Assembly (NCBI GenBank): GCA_016281015.1
Contig: JAEEHS010000078.1
Location: 1-43,946, forward strand
DNA: 43,946 bases
Reading direction: 5' to 3'
Source of the DNA: Bacteroidales bacterium
GTDB lineage: Bacteria > Bacteroidota > Bacteroidia > Bacteroidales > UBA932
Shown: piece by piece, positions 8,089 through 15,500 of the stretch
How the letters are laid out: the number at the start of each line of letters is the position of its first letter
How positions within the stretch are numbered: the stretch's first letter is position 1
Notes under the pieces: model-generated
Databases searched by the model: none
What the model was told of the DNA's origin: nothing
What the model saw: only the letters and a program-made list of their open reading frames with translations
Position numbers and translations under genes: made by a program

Positions 8089-8570
8089 CTTTTGTTGCGT
8101 GTTTTGTTGCGCGACCGGGAGGGGGGAACCGCATCGGGATTGACGGTATAACCCGCTCCGCTGCTCCGGTCCAGATAACTCTGGAGAATGATGGCGGCGC
8201 TGATTCTGTCCACCGATTTCTTGTCCCGGCGTCCGGAAGCCTTCATGCCGCCGTCGATCATGACCTGATGGGCCAGGACCGAGGTGAAACGTTCGTCCTC
8301 GAGACTGACGGGAACAGAGGGAAACGCCTTCTGAAGCTGTTTCAGGAAGGCCTCCACCGCAGGAAGCGACGCAGAGGGAGAACCGTCCATATTGACGGGA
8401 TAACCCACTACGAAGCGGGATATTGTCTCCCGGGAGGCGTATTTTTCAAGATATTCTATTATCTTTGTAGAATCGACCGTGTCCAGGGCAACGGCAAAGA
8501 TGCCCAGCGGATCGCTCGCGGCGAGCCCCGTGCGTTTCAGTCCGTAATCTATGCCGATCAGTCTGTCCAT
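8085..8570 (-). CDS. ruvX: RuvX/YqgF family pre-16S rRNA nuclease (putative Holliday junction resolvase)
   Basis: RNase H-fold nuclease of 161 residues that finishes 16S rRNA 5' processing in bacteria and was earlier called a Holliday junction resolvase. The first strand with its metal-binding Asp is LIGIDYGLKRTGLA. The middle motif FVVGYPVNMDG and the LEDERFTS segment with its Glu follow, and then SVDRISAAIILQSYLD with the last Asp. I choose the ATG at 8570 because the conserved core starts at its second residue; an in-frame ATG 11 codons upstream would sit in the promoter. The tail of about 20 residues rich in Arg, Ser and Lys extends past the usual family end. It is the first gene of the operon, overlapping def by 4 bases. 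Confidence 0.93.
   Translation of the reverse strand: MDRLIGIDYGLKRTGLAASDPLGIFAVALDTVDSTKIIEYLEKYASRETISRFVVGYPVNMDGSPSASLPAVEAFLKQLQKAFPSVPVSLEDERFTSVLAHQVMIDGGMKASGRRDKKSVDRISAAIILQSYLDRSSGAGYTVNPDAVPPSRSRNKTRNKR
8460..8467 (+). promoter_or_regulatory. Candidate -7 element for the LytM-like/dxr operon
   Basis: TATCTTTG on the plus strand matches TAnnTTTG exactly but lies inside ruvX, 141 bases before the ATG at 8609, and has no convincing TTTG at -33. No better plus-strand match was found nearer the gene. Confidence 0.3.
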
Positions 8571-8591
8571 CCGATATCTGTCGATAGATTG

Positions 8592-8622
8592 CAAAGATAA
8601 CATTTTTTATGGCAAGTGACAA
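8592..8622 (-). promoter_or_regulatory. Promoter of the ruvX-def-mutase-M23 operon
   Basis: On the minus strand TTG (8620-8622) is followed after 20 bases by TATCTTTG (8592-8599), matching the Bacteroidota -33/-7 pattern. Transcription should start close to 8585, about 15 bases before the chosen ruvX start at 8570, which supports that start over the longer one. The promoter overlaps the start of the divergent gene at 8609. Confidence 0.7.
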
Positions 8623-9433
8623 TACCCAGGCGAAGAAGACACGCATCTACCGGCTCTCGCTGGTGGACGGACAGTCGCATGAGAGGCTCTGGTCCCTTCG
8701 CTTCAACCGGACGACCTTCATCATTGCGGTCGTCTCCGCCGTGGTGGTAATCCTCGTCGGCATCTTCAGCCTGATAGCCTTCACGCCCATCCGGACCTTC
8801 ATCCCCGGTTACCCGGATGCCCATTCGAAGCGCCAGGCCATCCAGAACGCCATGCGCATCGATTCGCTGGAAACGCGCATCGTCCAGTGGGAACTCTATA
8901 CGGAGAATCTCAGACGTGTGGTGGCGGGAGCAGAACCGATTCGTCTGGACAGTCTGATCCACCTGGGCGGCGCCGGGACGGGAGAAGCCTCGTCTGTGCT
9001 TTCCGAGCGGGATTCGCTGCTCCGCTCACAGTTGAGCGCCGAACAGGCCTTTGAGATCAGCGGACAGCCCTCCCGCCGCCTCCCCATCGAAGCCGTCACC
9101 TTCTTTCCGCCGCTCAAAGGCGTGATCTCCACTGATTTCGACCGTGCGGTCCATCCCTGGGTGGAGATTACCGCCCCTTCCCAGTCCACCGTCCTGTCCG
9201 TCCTGGACGGAACCGTGGTCTTTACCGGATGGGACGAAAGTACGGGGTATATCGTGGCCGTCCAGCACGAAGGCGACATCCTTTCGGTCTATCGCCACAA
9301 CCGGAACCTGCTGAAAAAAGAAGGGGACCGGGTCAAGGCCGGAACACCGCTGTCCATGGCGGAAGTGCCGCTTTTCTTTGAATTATGGTATCGCGGCGAG
9401 GCCGTGGACCCTGCCCTGTATATCAGTTTCTGA
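8609..9433 (+). CDS. LytM-like (degenerate M23) membrane-anchored protein, probably without catalysis
   Basis: A protein of 274 residues. A basic N-terminal stretch (1-35) is followed by one membrane segment (about 36-58), a coil-forming region (about 75-150) and a LytM/M23 fold (about 160-274). It looks like the Bacteroidota M23 proteins that precede dxr-type genes, but the active site is gone. The HxxxD motif is HPWVE (His182, Glu186), and the expected PHLHFELW segment reads VPLFFELW (residues 253-260), so both His of HxH are absent. The flanking text KKEGDRVKAG and ELWYRGEAVDP is well kept, as in known pseudo-LytM regulators such as EnvC. It probably regulates another cell-wall hydrolase or acts as a scaffold; this is inference. 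It lies 1 base before dxr and is divergent from the ruvX operon, whose last gene is an intact M23 enzyme. Confidence 0.85.
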   Translation: MASDNTQAKKTRIYRLSLVDGQSHERLWSLRFNRTTFIIAVVSAVVVILVGIFSLIAFTPIRTFIPGYPDAHSKRQAIQNAMRIDSLETRIVQWELYTENLRRVVAGAEPIRLDSLIHLGGAGTGEASSVLSERDSLLRSQLSAEQAFEISGQPSRRLPIEAVTFFPPLKGVISTDFDRAVHPWVEITAPSQSTVLSVLDGTVVFTGWDESTGYIVAVQHEGDILSVYRHNRNLLKKEGDRVKAGTPLSMAEVPLFFELWYRGEAVDPALYISF

Positions 9434-9434
9434 G

Positions 9435-10583
9435 ATGAAAAAGAGAATTGCCATCCTGGGTTCGACCGGGTCCATCGGACAGCAGACCCTCTCGGTGGTC
9501 CGGCAGCATCCGGACCGTTTCGAAGTGGTGCTTCTTTCGGCAAACAGCCGTGTGGATATCCTCTCCGGCCAGGCACGTGAGTTTGCATCGGCGCACCTCG
9601 TCATCTGTGATCCCGAAAAATATCCTTCACTCCAGGCCGCGCTTCCCGGAAGAGCGGTCCATGCGGGCATCGATGCCCTCTGCGACCTGGTACAGGGAGA
9701 GGACGTGGACATTGTCGTGGCCGCGATGGTCGGATTCAGCGGGCTCCGTCCCACGCTTTCGGCCATCCGCAGCGGCAAGACCATCGCCCTCGCCAACAAA
9801 GAGACCCTGGTGGCGGCCGGAGCCATTGTAATGGGCGAGGCGGCGCGCCGCGGCGTACAGATCCTGCCCGTGGATTCGGAACATTCCGCCATCTTCCAGT
9901 GTCTGGCGGCGGCCGGGGAAAATGTGCCGGTGCGACTTCACCTGACGGCCTCCGGCGGTCCTTTCCGGACCTGGGAGCGCTCCCGCATCGCCGAAGCCCG
10001 GAAGGAGGATGCCCTCCGGCATCCGAACTGGAGCATGGGCGCCAAAATCACCATTGATTCCGCGACCATGATGAACAAAGGTTTCGAGGTGATTGAAGCC
10101 CGCTGGCTTTTCGACATGCCGGTGGAGAAGATCCATGTCGTTGTCCATCCCGAATCCGTCATCCATTCGATGATCGAGTTCTCGGACGGCGCGGTGCTGG
10201 CCCAGCTGGGCAGTCCGGATATGCGGGAGCCCATCCAACTGGCCCTTTCCTGGCCGGAGCGGCTGACGCTGGACAACCGGAAACTGGATTTCGGTGCGCT
10301 CGGAAACTTGTCTTTCGCCGAACCGGACCTGGAGAAGTTCCCCTGCCTTTCCCTCGCTTTCGAGGCCATCCGGCAGGGTGGAAACCTGCCCTGTGCCCTG
10401 AATGCGGCCAACGAGGCGGCCGTCGCGGCCTATCTCCGGGACCGGATCGGATTCTATGATATTCCTGCCATCGTCCGGGAGGTTCTTTCGCGCACGGATT
10501 TTGCAGACAATCCGTCCCTGGAAGCGATTTTTGCCACCCACGACGCCGCCTTTGCGGCAGCCCGGGAACTGATATGGTCGTAG
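9435..10583 (+). CDS. dxr: 1-deoxy-D-xylulose 5-phosphate reductoisomerase
   Basis: Second, committing enzyme of the MEP isoprenoid pathway. It rearranges and reduces DXP to 2-C-methyl-D-erythritol 4-phosphate with NADPH and a divalent metal, in the cytoplasm. It has 382 residues, with the NADPH loop GSTGSIG (9-15), LANKETLVAAG (about 119-129), the metal ligands in VDSEHSAIFQ (Asp147, Glu149), the substrate loop LTASGGPF (170-177), and HPNWSMGAKITIDSATMMNKGFE with metal ligand Glu218. The ATG at 9435 is set 1 base after the LytM-like stop; the open frame extends upstream only into that gene. It overlaps rseP by 10 bases at its 3' end. Confidence 0.97.
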   Translation: MKKRIAILGSTGSIGQQTLSVVRQHPDRFEVVLLSANSRVDILSGQAREFASAHLVICDPEKYPSLQAALPGRAVHAGIDALCDLVQGEDVDIVVAAMVGFSGLRPTLSAIRSGKTIALANKETLVAAGAIVMGEAARRGVQILPVDSEHSAIFQCLAAAGENVPVRLHLTASGGPFRTWERSRIAEARKEDALRHPNWSMGAKITIDSATMMNKGFEVIEARWLFDMPVEKIHVVVHPESVIHSMIEFSDGAVLAQLGSPDMREPIQLALSWPERLTLDNRKLDFGALGNLSFAEPDLEKFPCLSLAFEAIRQGGNLPCALNAANEAAVAAYLRDRIGFYDIPAIVREVLSRTDFADNPSLEAIFATHDAAFAAARELIWS

Positions 10584-11908
10584 TCATCAAAATACTGCAG
10601 GTCATCCTGGCCCTTTCCGTCCTCATTCTGATCCATGAGGCGGGGCATTTCATGTGGGCCAAGTTTTTCGGCATCCGGGTGGACAAATTCTTCCTTTTCT
10701 TCGATGCCTGGGGGGTGAAGCTTTTTTCTACCCGGCAGGCGTGGTTTGTCCGCCTTTTCCCCAAGACGGCTTCCTGGGAGACGGAGTACGGGATCGGCTG
10801 GCTTCCGCTCGGGGGCTATTGCAAGATTGCCGGCATGGTGGACGAGTCCATGGATACGCGTTACCTCCGGCAGGAACCCCAGAGCTGGGAGTTTCGTTCC
10901 CATCCGGCCTGGCAGCGCCTTATCGTGATGGCGGGCGGTGTGCTGAACAATTTTCTGCTCTCTATCATCCTGTATATCAGTATTCTCGCCATCTGGGGGA
11001 ATGCCATCCTGCGCAATGAAGGACATGCCATTTATGTCAATGAACTCGCCTATGACATGGGTTTCCGCAGCGGTGACCGGATCCTGCGCTTCGATGATTA
11101 CGAGCCGGAGGACTTTTTCATGCTGCAGGCGGACCTGGTCCGGCGGGATGTGAGGACGGTGACCCTCCTGCGCGGGGCGGATACCCTGGTCCTGTACATG
11201 GACCAGTCCCGGATCGGAGAGGTGCTCAATGCTCCGGGAATGTTCGATCTGGCCGTTCCTTTTGTCGTGGATACGGTGCTCGCCGACAGCCCGAATGCGG
11301 GACGCCTCCGGCGGGGTGACCGGCTGATCGCCGTGGAAGGAGAGCCGGTGGAGTGGCTGCAGGATGCCCGGAAACTTTTCTCCCGTTCGGCGGGCGCCCA
11401 GTCCGCCGTGACGCTGCTCCGGGACAAGGATACCTTGCAGATGGCTCTTTCGGTCGACTCCCTGGGCCGGGTCGGGGTCTATACCCGTTTCCCGGACTAT
11501 GAGATCCGGCACTACAATGTGCTGGAGGCAGTCCCTGCGGGATTCAAACTGACCTTTTCGACCGTGGGCGGATACCTCAAGGACCTGCGCCTCGTCGCGA
11601 CGCCGCGGACCGAGGCGTACAAGAGTGTCGGCAGTTTCATCGCCATCGGACAGGTATTCCCGTCCCGGTGGAACTGGTATCAGTTCCTCCAGCTGCTCGC
11701 CCTCCTGTCGGTGATGCTCGCTGTGATGAACCTGCTGCCGATTCCTGCCCTGGACGGCGGGCATATCGTGATCTGCCTCTACGAGATCATTACGCGGAGG
11801 AAGCCCTCCGACCGTTTCCTGATGGTCACCCAGATGATCGGGATGTTCCTGCTCGTGGGCCTGATGTTTCTGGCCTTCGGCAATGATATTGGACGCTTGA
11901 TAAGATGA
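10574..11908 (+). CDS. rseP: RseP-type site-2 (M50) intramembrane metalloprotease
   Basis: Inner-membrane protease of 444 residues that cuts membrane-spanning regulators or signal-peptide remnants within the bilayer. The first membrane helix carries the zinc motif HEAGH (about residues 16-20 of VLILIHEAGHF). Two PDZ-like domains follow in the periplasm: one around EMGFRSGDRI-type text (here DMGFRSGDRILRF), and one around SPNAGRLRRGDRLIAVEGEPV. The third ligand is in the late helix MNLLPIPALDGGH, the LDG motif. Its start lies inside the 3' end of dxr and its stop overlaps the next gene as ATGA. The dxr-rseP order is common in bacteria. Whether it processes an anti-sigma factor here is unknown; the FecR protein at 37706-38716 is a possible client by analogy only. 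Confidence 0.95.
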   Translation: MVVVIKILQVILALSVLILIHEAGHFMWAKFFGIRVDKFFLFFDAWGVKLFSTRQAWFVRLFPKTASWETEYGIGWLPLGGYCKIAGMVDESMDTRYLRQEPQSWEFRSHPAWQRLIVMAGGVLNNFLLSIILYISILAIWGNAILRNEGHAIYVNELAYDMGFRSGDRILRFDDYEPEDFFMLQADLVRRDVRTVTLLRGADTLVLYMDQSRIGEVLNAPGMFDLAVPFVVDTVLADSPNAGRLRRGDRLIAVEGEPVEWLQDARKLFSRSAGAQSAVTLLRDKDTLQMALSVDSLGRVGVYTRFPDYEIRHYNVLEAVPAGFKLTFSTVGGYLKDLRLVATPRTEAYKSVGSFIAIGQVFPSRWNWYQFLQLLALLSVMLAVMNLLPIPALDGGHIVICLYEIITRRKPSDRFLMVTQMIGMFLLVGLMFLAFGNDIGRLIR

Positions 11909-12903
11909 AACGTTTTCTGACCCTTCTGGCCGTCATCCTGGCGGCCCTCCTCGCGGGAGGCTGCAAAGGCGGCCCCAAAACCAAACTGCTTCCGAACGTC
12001 AGCGGCAAGGCCGGCGAAGTTGTCGTCGTCATCGACCGGGACAACTGGGAAGGGGAGTGCGGCAGCGCCATCCGGGAAATCCTCGGCGGCGACTGCCCCT
12101 ACCTGGCCCAGCGGGAACCGCTTTTTGCCCTGGCCAATGTGCCCCCCGGCAACTTCAACAACATGTTCAAGATGCACCGGAACCTCCTGATTCTGCACAT
12201 CGACCCCGAAGTGCGGAAGGAAGGAGTCCAGTACCGGCGCAACCAGTGGGCCCAGCCACAGGTGATCGCCCAGGTGGATGCGCTCACTCCCTCCTCCGCC
12301 CTTTCCGTAATCCGGGAAGAGGGGGCTTCCCTGGCAGAATTCTTCGAGCAGGCGGAGCGGGACCGCATCGTTGCGAATGCCATCCTTTACGAGGAAAGTT
12401 CCCTGAAGGATTGCGTTGAGCAGCTTACCGGCGGAGTCCTCCATTTCCCCAGCGGATACAAGCTCAAGAAGGCGACGGACGCCTTCCTCTGGATTGCGGA
12501 CGAGAAGCAGTATACCATCCAGGCCGTGCTGATCTACCGCTACCCGGTGTCTGGGGGCGACCTGGAGACTGGGAAGATCATCCAGCGGCGGAACGCTGTC
12601 ATGCGGGAACAGGTTCCCGGCATGTTTGACGGCACCTACATGACGACCTCTGCCGCTGTGGCGCCCACGTCCCGGAGTCTCCGTTACCATGGGATTGACT
12701 TTGTCGAGACCCGCGGCTTCTGGGAAGTGGAAGGAGATTTTATGGGCGGTCCCTTCGTGTCCCACTCCTTCTACAGTCCCGACGGAAAGGATGTGATTGT
12801 GCTGGAAGCCTTTGTCTATGCCCCCAAGTATGACAAACGGCAGTATCTCCGTCAGGTGGAAGCCTTGCTTTTCTCTTTTGAGTGGAAAAATATTGAAAAA
12901 TAA
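11905..12903 (+). CDS. DUF4837 family lipoprotein
   Basis: Predicted lipoprotein of 332 residues with lipobox LAGGC, lipidated at Cys20. The body fits DUF4837, a family of unknown role found in Bacteroidota. Typical features visible are KAGEVVVVIDRDNWEG near the N-terminus, the NFNNMFKMHRNL segment, the SGYKLKKATDAFLWI stretch and a C-terminal FVYAPKYDKRQYLRQVEALL helix. It is the last gene after LytM-like, dxr and rseP, overlapping rseP by 4 bases. Association with an envelope protease suggests an envelope role, but no function is known. A fresh promoter begins 2 bases after its stop. Confidence 0.82.
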   Translation: MKRFLTLLAVILAALLAGGCKGGPKTKLLPNVSGKAGEVVVVIDRDNWEGECGSAIREILGGDCPYLAQREPLFALANVPPGNFNNMFKMHRNLLILHIDPEVRKEGVQYRRNQWAQPQVIAQVDALTPSSALSVIREEGASLAEFFEQAERDRIVANAILYEESSLKDCVEQLTGGVLHFPSGYKLKKATDAFLWIADEKQYTIQAVLIYRYPVSGGDLETGKIIQRRNAVMREQVPGMFDGTYMTTSAAVAPTSRSLRYHGIDFVETRGFWEVEGDFMGGPFVSHSFYSPDGKDVIVLEAFVYAPKYDKRQYLRQVEALLFSFEWKNIEK

Positions 12904-12904
12904 T

Positions 12905-12935
12905 TTTGGATGCTTGAAAATTATTTGTACCTTTG
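12905..12935 (+). promoter_or_regulatory. Promoter of the tRNA-Glu - rpsT - tRNA-Pro unit
   Basis: TTTG (12905-12908), a 19-base spacer and TACCTTTG (12928-12935) form a full Bacteroidota promoter. The expected transcript starts near 12941 and has a short leader with a 6-bp hairpin (AAGAGC 12946-12951 with GCTCTT 12957-12962) before the tRNA. Confidence 0.8.
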
Positions 12936-12975
12936 CAGTCCCTAAAAGAGCGCCCGGCTCTTGCAGGGGTGATTT

Positions 12976-13050
12976 GGTGGGTTCGTATAACGGTTAGTAC
13001 TCGGGATTTTCATTCCCGCAATAGGAGTTCGATTCTCCTACCCACTACCA
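12976..13050 (+). tRNA. tRNA-Glu (anticodon TTC), CCA encoded
   Basis: A complete cloverleaf can be drawn. The acceptor stem is GGTGGGT with ACCCACT (one G:U at the end). The anticodon stem CGGGA/TCCCG holds the loop TTTTCAT with anticodon TTC. The T stem is AGGAG/CTCCT with loop TTCGATT. Discriminator A and an encoded CCA end the gene at 13050, giving 75 bases. Confidence 0.95.
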
Positions 13051-13068
13051 GAATAAAAAAATAAAGTA

Positions 13069-13323
13069 ATGGCAAACACAAAATCTGCACAGAGGGCCGC
13101 TCGTCAGAGCGAGAGGCACAGACTGCATAACAAGTATTATGCAAAGACGACACGTAACGCGATCCGCGATCTCCGTAACACCAGCGACAAGACGGCTGCT
13201 GCCGAAATGGCTCCGAAGGTCTACGCGATGATTGACAAACTTGCCAAGATCGGCGTCATCCACAAGAACAAGGCCGGCAACCTCAAGAGCGGTCTTCAGG
13301 TGTACATCAACAAGCTCGCCTAG
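13069..13323 (+). CDS. rpsT: 30S ribosomal protein S20
   Basis: Primary rRNA-binding protein of the small subunit, 84 residues. The N-terminus [21 protein letters not shown] and the basic helical body with [10 protein letters not shown] and the tail [19 protein letters not shown] are typical of bS20. It sits 18 bases after tRNA-Glu and 9 bases before tRNA-Pro, so mature tRNAs must be cut from both ends of its mRNA. That processing will set the 5' and 3' ends of the rpsT message. Confidence 0.97.
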   Translation: MANTKSAQRAARQSERHRLHNKYYAKTTRNAIRDLRNTSDKTAAAEMAPKVYAMIDKLAKIGVIHKNKAGNLKSGLQVYINKLA

Positions 13324-13332
13324 CGTTAGTAT

Positions 13333-13406
13333 CGGGATGTAGCGCAGTTGGCTAGCGCACTACGTTCGGGACGTAGGGGTCGTCCGTTCGAGTCGGATCA
13401 TCCCGA
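13333..13406 (+). tRNA. tRNA-Pro (anticodon CGG), CCA not encoded
   Basis: The acceptor stem is CGGGATG with CATCCCG. The anticodon stem CTACG/CGTAG holds the loop TTCGGGA with anticodon CGG. The T stem is GTCCG/CGGAT (one wobble pair) with loop TTCGAGT. Discriminator A106 is followed by CAA, so CCA must be added after transcription. The gene has 74 bases. Confidence 0.93.
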
Positions 13407-13407
13407 C

Positions 13408-13440
13408 AAAGGTCAGGAATTTTTCCTGGCCTTTGTTGTT
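13408..13440 (+). terminator. Terminator after tRNA-Pro
   Basis: A 10-bp stem (AAAGGTCAGG 13408-13417 with CCTGGCCTTT 13425-13434, one G:U) and a 7-base loop are followed by a T-rich but interrupted tail (GTTGTT). It starts 1 base after the tRNA. Its T-rich tail also holds the -33 element of the next promoter. Confidence 0.7.
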
Positions 13441-13465
13441 TATTCATAAATTATTACTATCTTTG
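13436..13465 (+). promoter_or_regulatory. Promoter of rplU-rpmA
   Basis: TTG (13436-13438), a 19-base spacer and TATCTTTG (13458-13465) match the Bacteroidota promoter. The predicted start near 13471 leaves a leader of about 80 bases before rplU. Confidence 0.8.
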
Positions 13466-13478
13466 CAACCCCAAATGA

Positions 13479-13514
13479 CCGAAGAGCTCCCGAAGTGGCG
13501 CCGAAGGGGGTGCC
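13479..13514 (+). promoter_or_regulatory. rplU leader with three CCGAAG repeats at 11-base period and a hairpin
   Basis: CCGAAG occurs at 13479-13484, 13490-13495 and 13501-13506, exactly 11 bases apart. The third copy enters a hairpin in which GGCGCC (13497-13502) pairs with GGTGCC (13509-13514) around the loop GAAGGG. The element lies in the untranslated leader between the promoter and the rplU start at 13551. It may be an RNA site for autogenous control by L21 or by another factor; this is inference, and I know of no described leader of this form. Confidence 0.45.
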
Positions 13515-13550
13515 CGCTCCCGGTTGGAACTTTTAAAGTTTGTTTTTATA

Positions 13551-13862
13551 ATGTACGCAATCGTTGACATTGCAAGCCAGCAGTTCAAGGTAGAAGCTGG
13601 AATGGACATCTTCGTCAATCGCCTGAAGGCCAAAAGCGGAGAGTCGGTCGAGTTCGACAAGGTCCTCCTCGTCCAGGATGGAGAGGCGGTCAAGGTCGGT
13701 ACTCCGTATGTAGAAGGAGCCCTCGTGAAGGCCACCGTCCTGGATGACGATGCCAAGGCCAAGAAGGTGCTCGTGTTCAAGAAGATCCGTCGTAAGGGAT
13801 TCCAGACGCTGAACGGCCACCGCCAGAAGCTCACCAAGATCCACATTGACGCTATCGCTTAA
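13551..13862 (+). CDS. rplU: 50S ribosomal protein L21
   Basis: Large-subunit rRNA-binding protein of 103 residues. The core begins MYAIVDIASQQFKVEAGM and ends in the basic segment KKIRRKGFQTLNGHRQKLTKIHI, as in bL21. The ATG at 13551 is chosen because the conserved text starts there; the open frame extends nine codons further back into the leader from a non-ATG codon. It is followed 20 bases later by rpmA, the usual partner. Confidence 0.97.
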   Translation: MYAIVDIASQQFKVEAGMDIFVNRLKAKSGESVEFDKVLLVQDGEAVKVGTPYVEGALVKATVLDDDAKAKKVLVFKKIRRKGFQTLNGHRQKLTKIHIDAIA

Positions 13863-13882
13863 TTTAATGGGAGAAACAGATT

Positions 13883-14143
13883 ATGGCACACAAAAAAGGT
13901 CAATCCAGTTCGAAGAACGGTCGTGAATCTCATTCCAAGCGACTCGGTATCAAGAAGTTCGGTGAGCAGGTCGTGAAGGCCGGCAATATCATTGTCCGTC
14001 AGCGCGGCACGGTCCACAACCCCGGCGTCAACGTCGGAATGGGCAAGGACCACACCCTGTACGCTCTCGTGGACGGAACCGTCAAGTTCACCCGCAAGAG
14101 AGAGGACAAGTCCTTCGTTTCCGTGGTTCCTTTCGAGAACTAA
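13883..14143 (+). CDS. rpmA: 50S ribosomal protein L27
   Basis: Large-subunit protein of 86 residues whose N-terminus reaches toward the peptidyl-transferase centre. [20 protein letters not shown] is the family N-terminus with only small changes (QS in place of the common VG or AG, and H in place of E or D). [20 protein letters not shown] follows and is also standard. No N-terminal pre-sequence like that of some Firmicutes is present. It is cotranscribed with rplU and followed by a terminator. Confidence 0.97.
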   Translation: MAHKKGQSSSKNGRESHSKRLGIKKFGEQVVKAGNIIVRQRGTVHNPGVNVGMGKDHTLYALVDGTVKFTRKREDKSFVSVVPFEN

Positions 14144-14164
14144 ACCGGAGGATGGAAAAAAGTG

Positions 14165-14207
14165 AGAGGACTGGTGCTTCCGGTGGAGCGCGGTCCTCTT
14201 TTGTTTT
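14165..14207 (+). terminator. Terminator after rpmA
   Basis: A 7-bp stem (AGAGGAC 14165-14171 with GTCCTCT 14193-14199) with a structured 21-base loop is followed by TTTTGTTTT. No clear promoter lies between it and serS at 14228, so serS may depend on read-through or on a promoter that does not fit the consensus. Confidence 0.75.
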
Positions 14208-14227
14208 GAAAACCAGATAGAGGAAAT

Positions 14228-15499
14228 ATGCTTACACTCAAATTGCTTCGTGAGGATCCGGAGTTTGTGATCCGGAAACTCGCCGTCAAGAATTTCGATG
14301 CCCGGGACATCGTCATGGAGGTGATTGCCATGGACGACCGGCGGAAGGCTTATCAGACAGAATCGGACGCCCTGCTATCCGAGCAGAAGAAGGCCGCTGC
14401 TGAAATCGGCGCCCTGATGAAACAGGGCCGCCGCGAAGAGGCGGAGGCCGCCAAGGAGAAGGTGGCGCAGCTCAAGGCCCGTTCTACCGAGCTTTCCCGT
14501 CTCTCCGACGAGAATGACGCGGCCCTCCAGGCCAAACTCGTCCTGCTGCCGAACATCCCCTGCGACCTCGTTCCGGAAGGGAAAGGTGCCGAGGACAACC
14601 TGGTCGTCAAGATGGGCGGTGAAGAGCCGCGCCTGCCCGAGAATGCCCTGCCGCACTGGGAACTGGCCAAGAAGTACGATATCATCGATTTTGACCTGGG
14701 TGTCAAGATTACCGGCGCCGGATTCCCGGTCTACAAGGGCAAGGGTGCCAAGCTGCAGCGGGCGCTGATCAATTATTTCCTCGACCGCAATACGGCGGCC
14801 GGTTACCAGGAGGTCGAGCCCCCGGTGATGGTCAACGCCGCTTCCGGTTTCGGTACCGGCCAGCTTCCGGACAAGGAAGGGCAGATGTACCATGCAAACC
14901 TGGATGATTTCTACATGGTTCCGACGGCGGAAGTCCCGGTGACGAATATTTTCCGCGATGTCATCCTGACGGTGGACCAGTTCCCCCAGAAACTTACTGC
15001 TTATACGCCCTGCTTCCGCCGGGAAGCCGGTTCGTACGGTAAGGATGTGCGCGGCCTGAACCGGCTGCACCAGTTTGACAAAGTGGAGATTGTCCGCATC
15101 GAACGTCCGGAAAACAGTTATGCCGCCCTCGATGAGATGGTTGCCCATGTGGAAAGCCTGGTGAACGAACTCGGCCTGCGTTACCGGATCCTGAGGCTCT
15201 GTGGCGGAGACATGAGTTTCACTTCGGCCATTACCTATGACTTCGAACTCTGGAGCGCTGCCCAGGGCCGCTGGCTCGAAATCTCCTCTGTCTCGAATTT
15301 CGAGAGTTATCAGGCCAACCGGCTCAAATGCCGTTTCCGTGACGAAAACGGAAAGATGCAGCTGGTGCATACGCTGAACGGAAGTTCGCTGGCCCTGCCG
15401 CGGGTCGTGGCCGCCCTGCTGGAGGACAACCAGAAAGACGGTTACATCGAGATTCCCAAGGCGCTCCGTCCTTACACCGGTTTCGACCGGATTGATTAG
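14228..15499 (+). CDS. serS: Seryl-tRNA synthetase
   Basis: Class II synthetase of 423 residues that charges tRNA-Ser. The N-terminal arm (about 1-110) is a long antiparallel coiled coil that grips the tRNA-Ser extra arm; the Ala/Glu/Lys-rich text around residues 50-95 fits this. Motif 2 is CFRREAGSYGKDVRGLNRLHQF (Phe263 to Glu266 at its core), and motif 3 is NGSSLALPRVVAALLE. The length is normal. It ends 1 base before the ruvC start, so the two are cotranscribed. Confidence 0.97.
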   Translation: MLTLKLLREDPEFVIRKLAVKNFDARDIVMEVIAMDDRRKAYQTESDALLSEQKKAAAEIGALMKQGRREEAEAAKEKVAQLKARSTELSRLSDENDAALQAKLVLLPNIPCDLVPEGKGAEDNLVVKMGGEEPRLPENALPHWELAKKYDIIDFDLGVKITGAGFPVYKGKGAKLQRALINYFLDRNTAAGYQEVEPPVMVNAASGFGTGQLPDKEGQMYHANLDDFYMVPTAEVPVTNIFRDVILTVDQFPQKLTAYTPCFRREAGSYGKDVRGLNRLHQFDKVEIVRIERPENSYAALDEMVAHVESLVNELGLRYRILRLCGGDMSFTSAITYDFELWSAAQGRWLEISSVSNFESYQANRLKCRFRDENGKMQLVHTLNGSSLALPRVVAALLEDNQKDGYIEIPKALRPYTGFDRID

Positions 15500-15500
15500 G

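Noticed and set aside
13466..13550. The rplU leader as the known L21 leader of Firmicutes or the Bacteroidales-1 RNA.
   Set aside because: The repeat-plus-hairpin layout does not fit what I remember of either, and I cannot run a covariance search.
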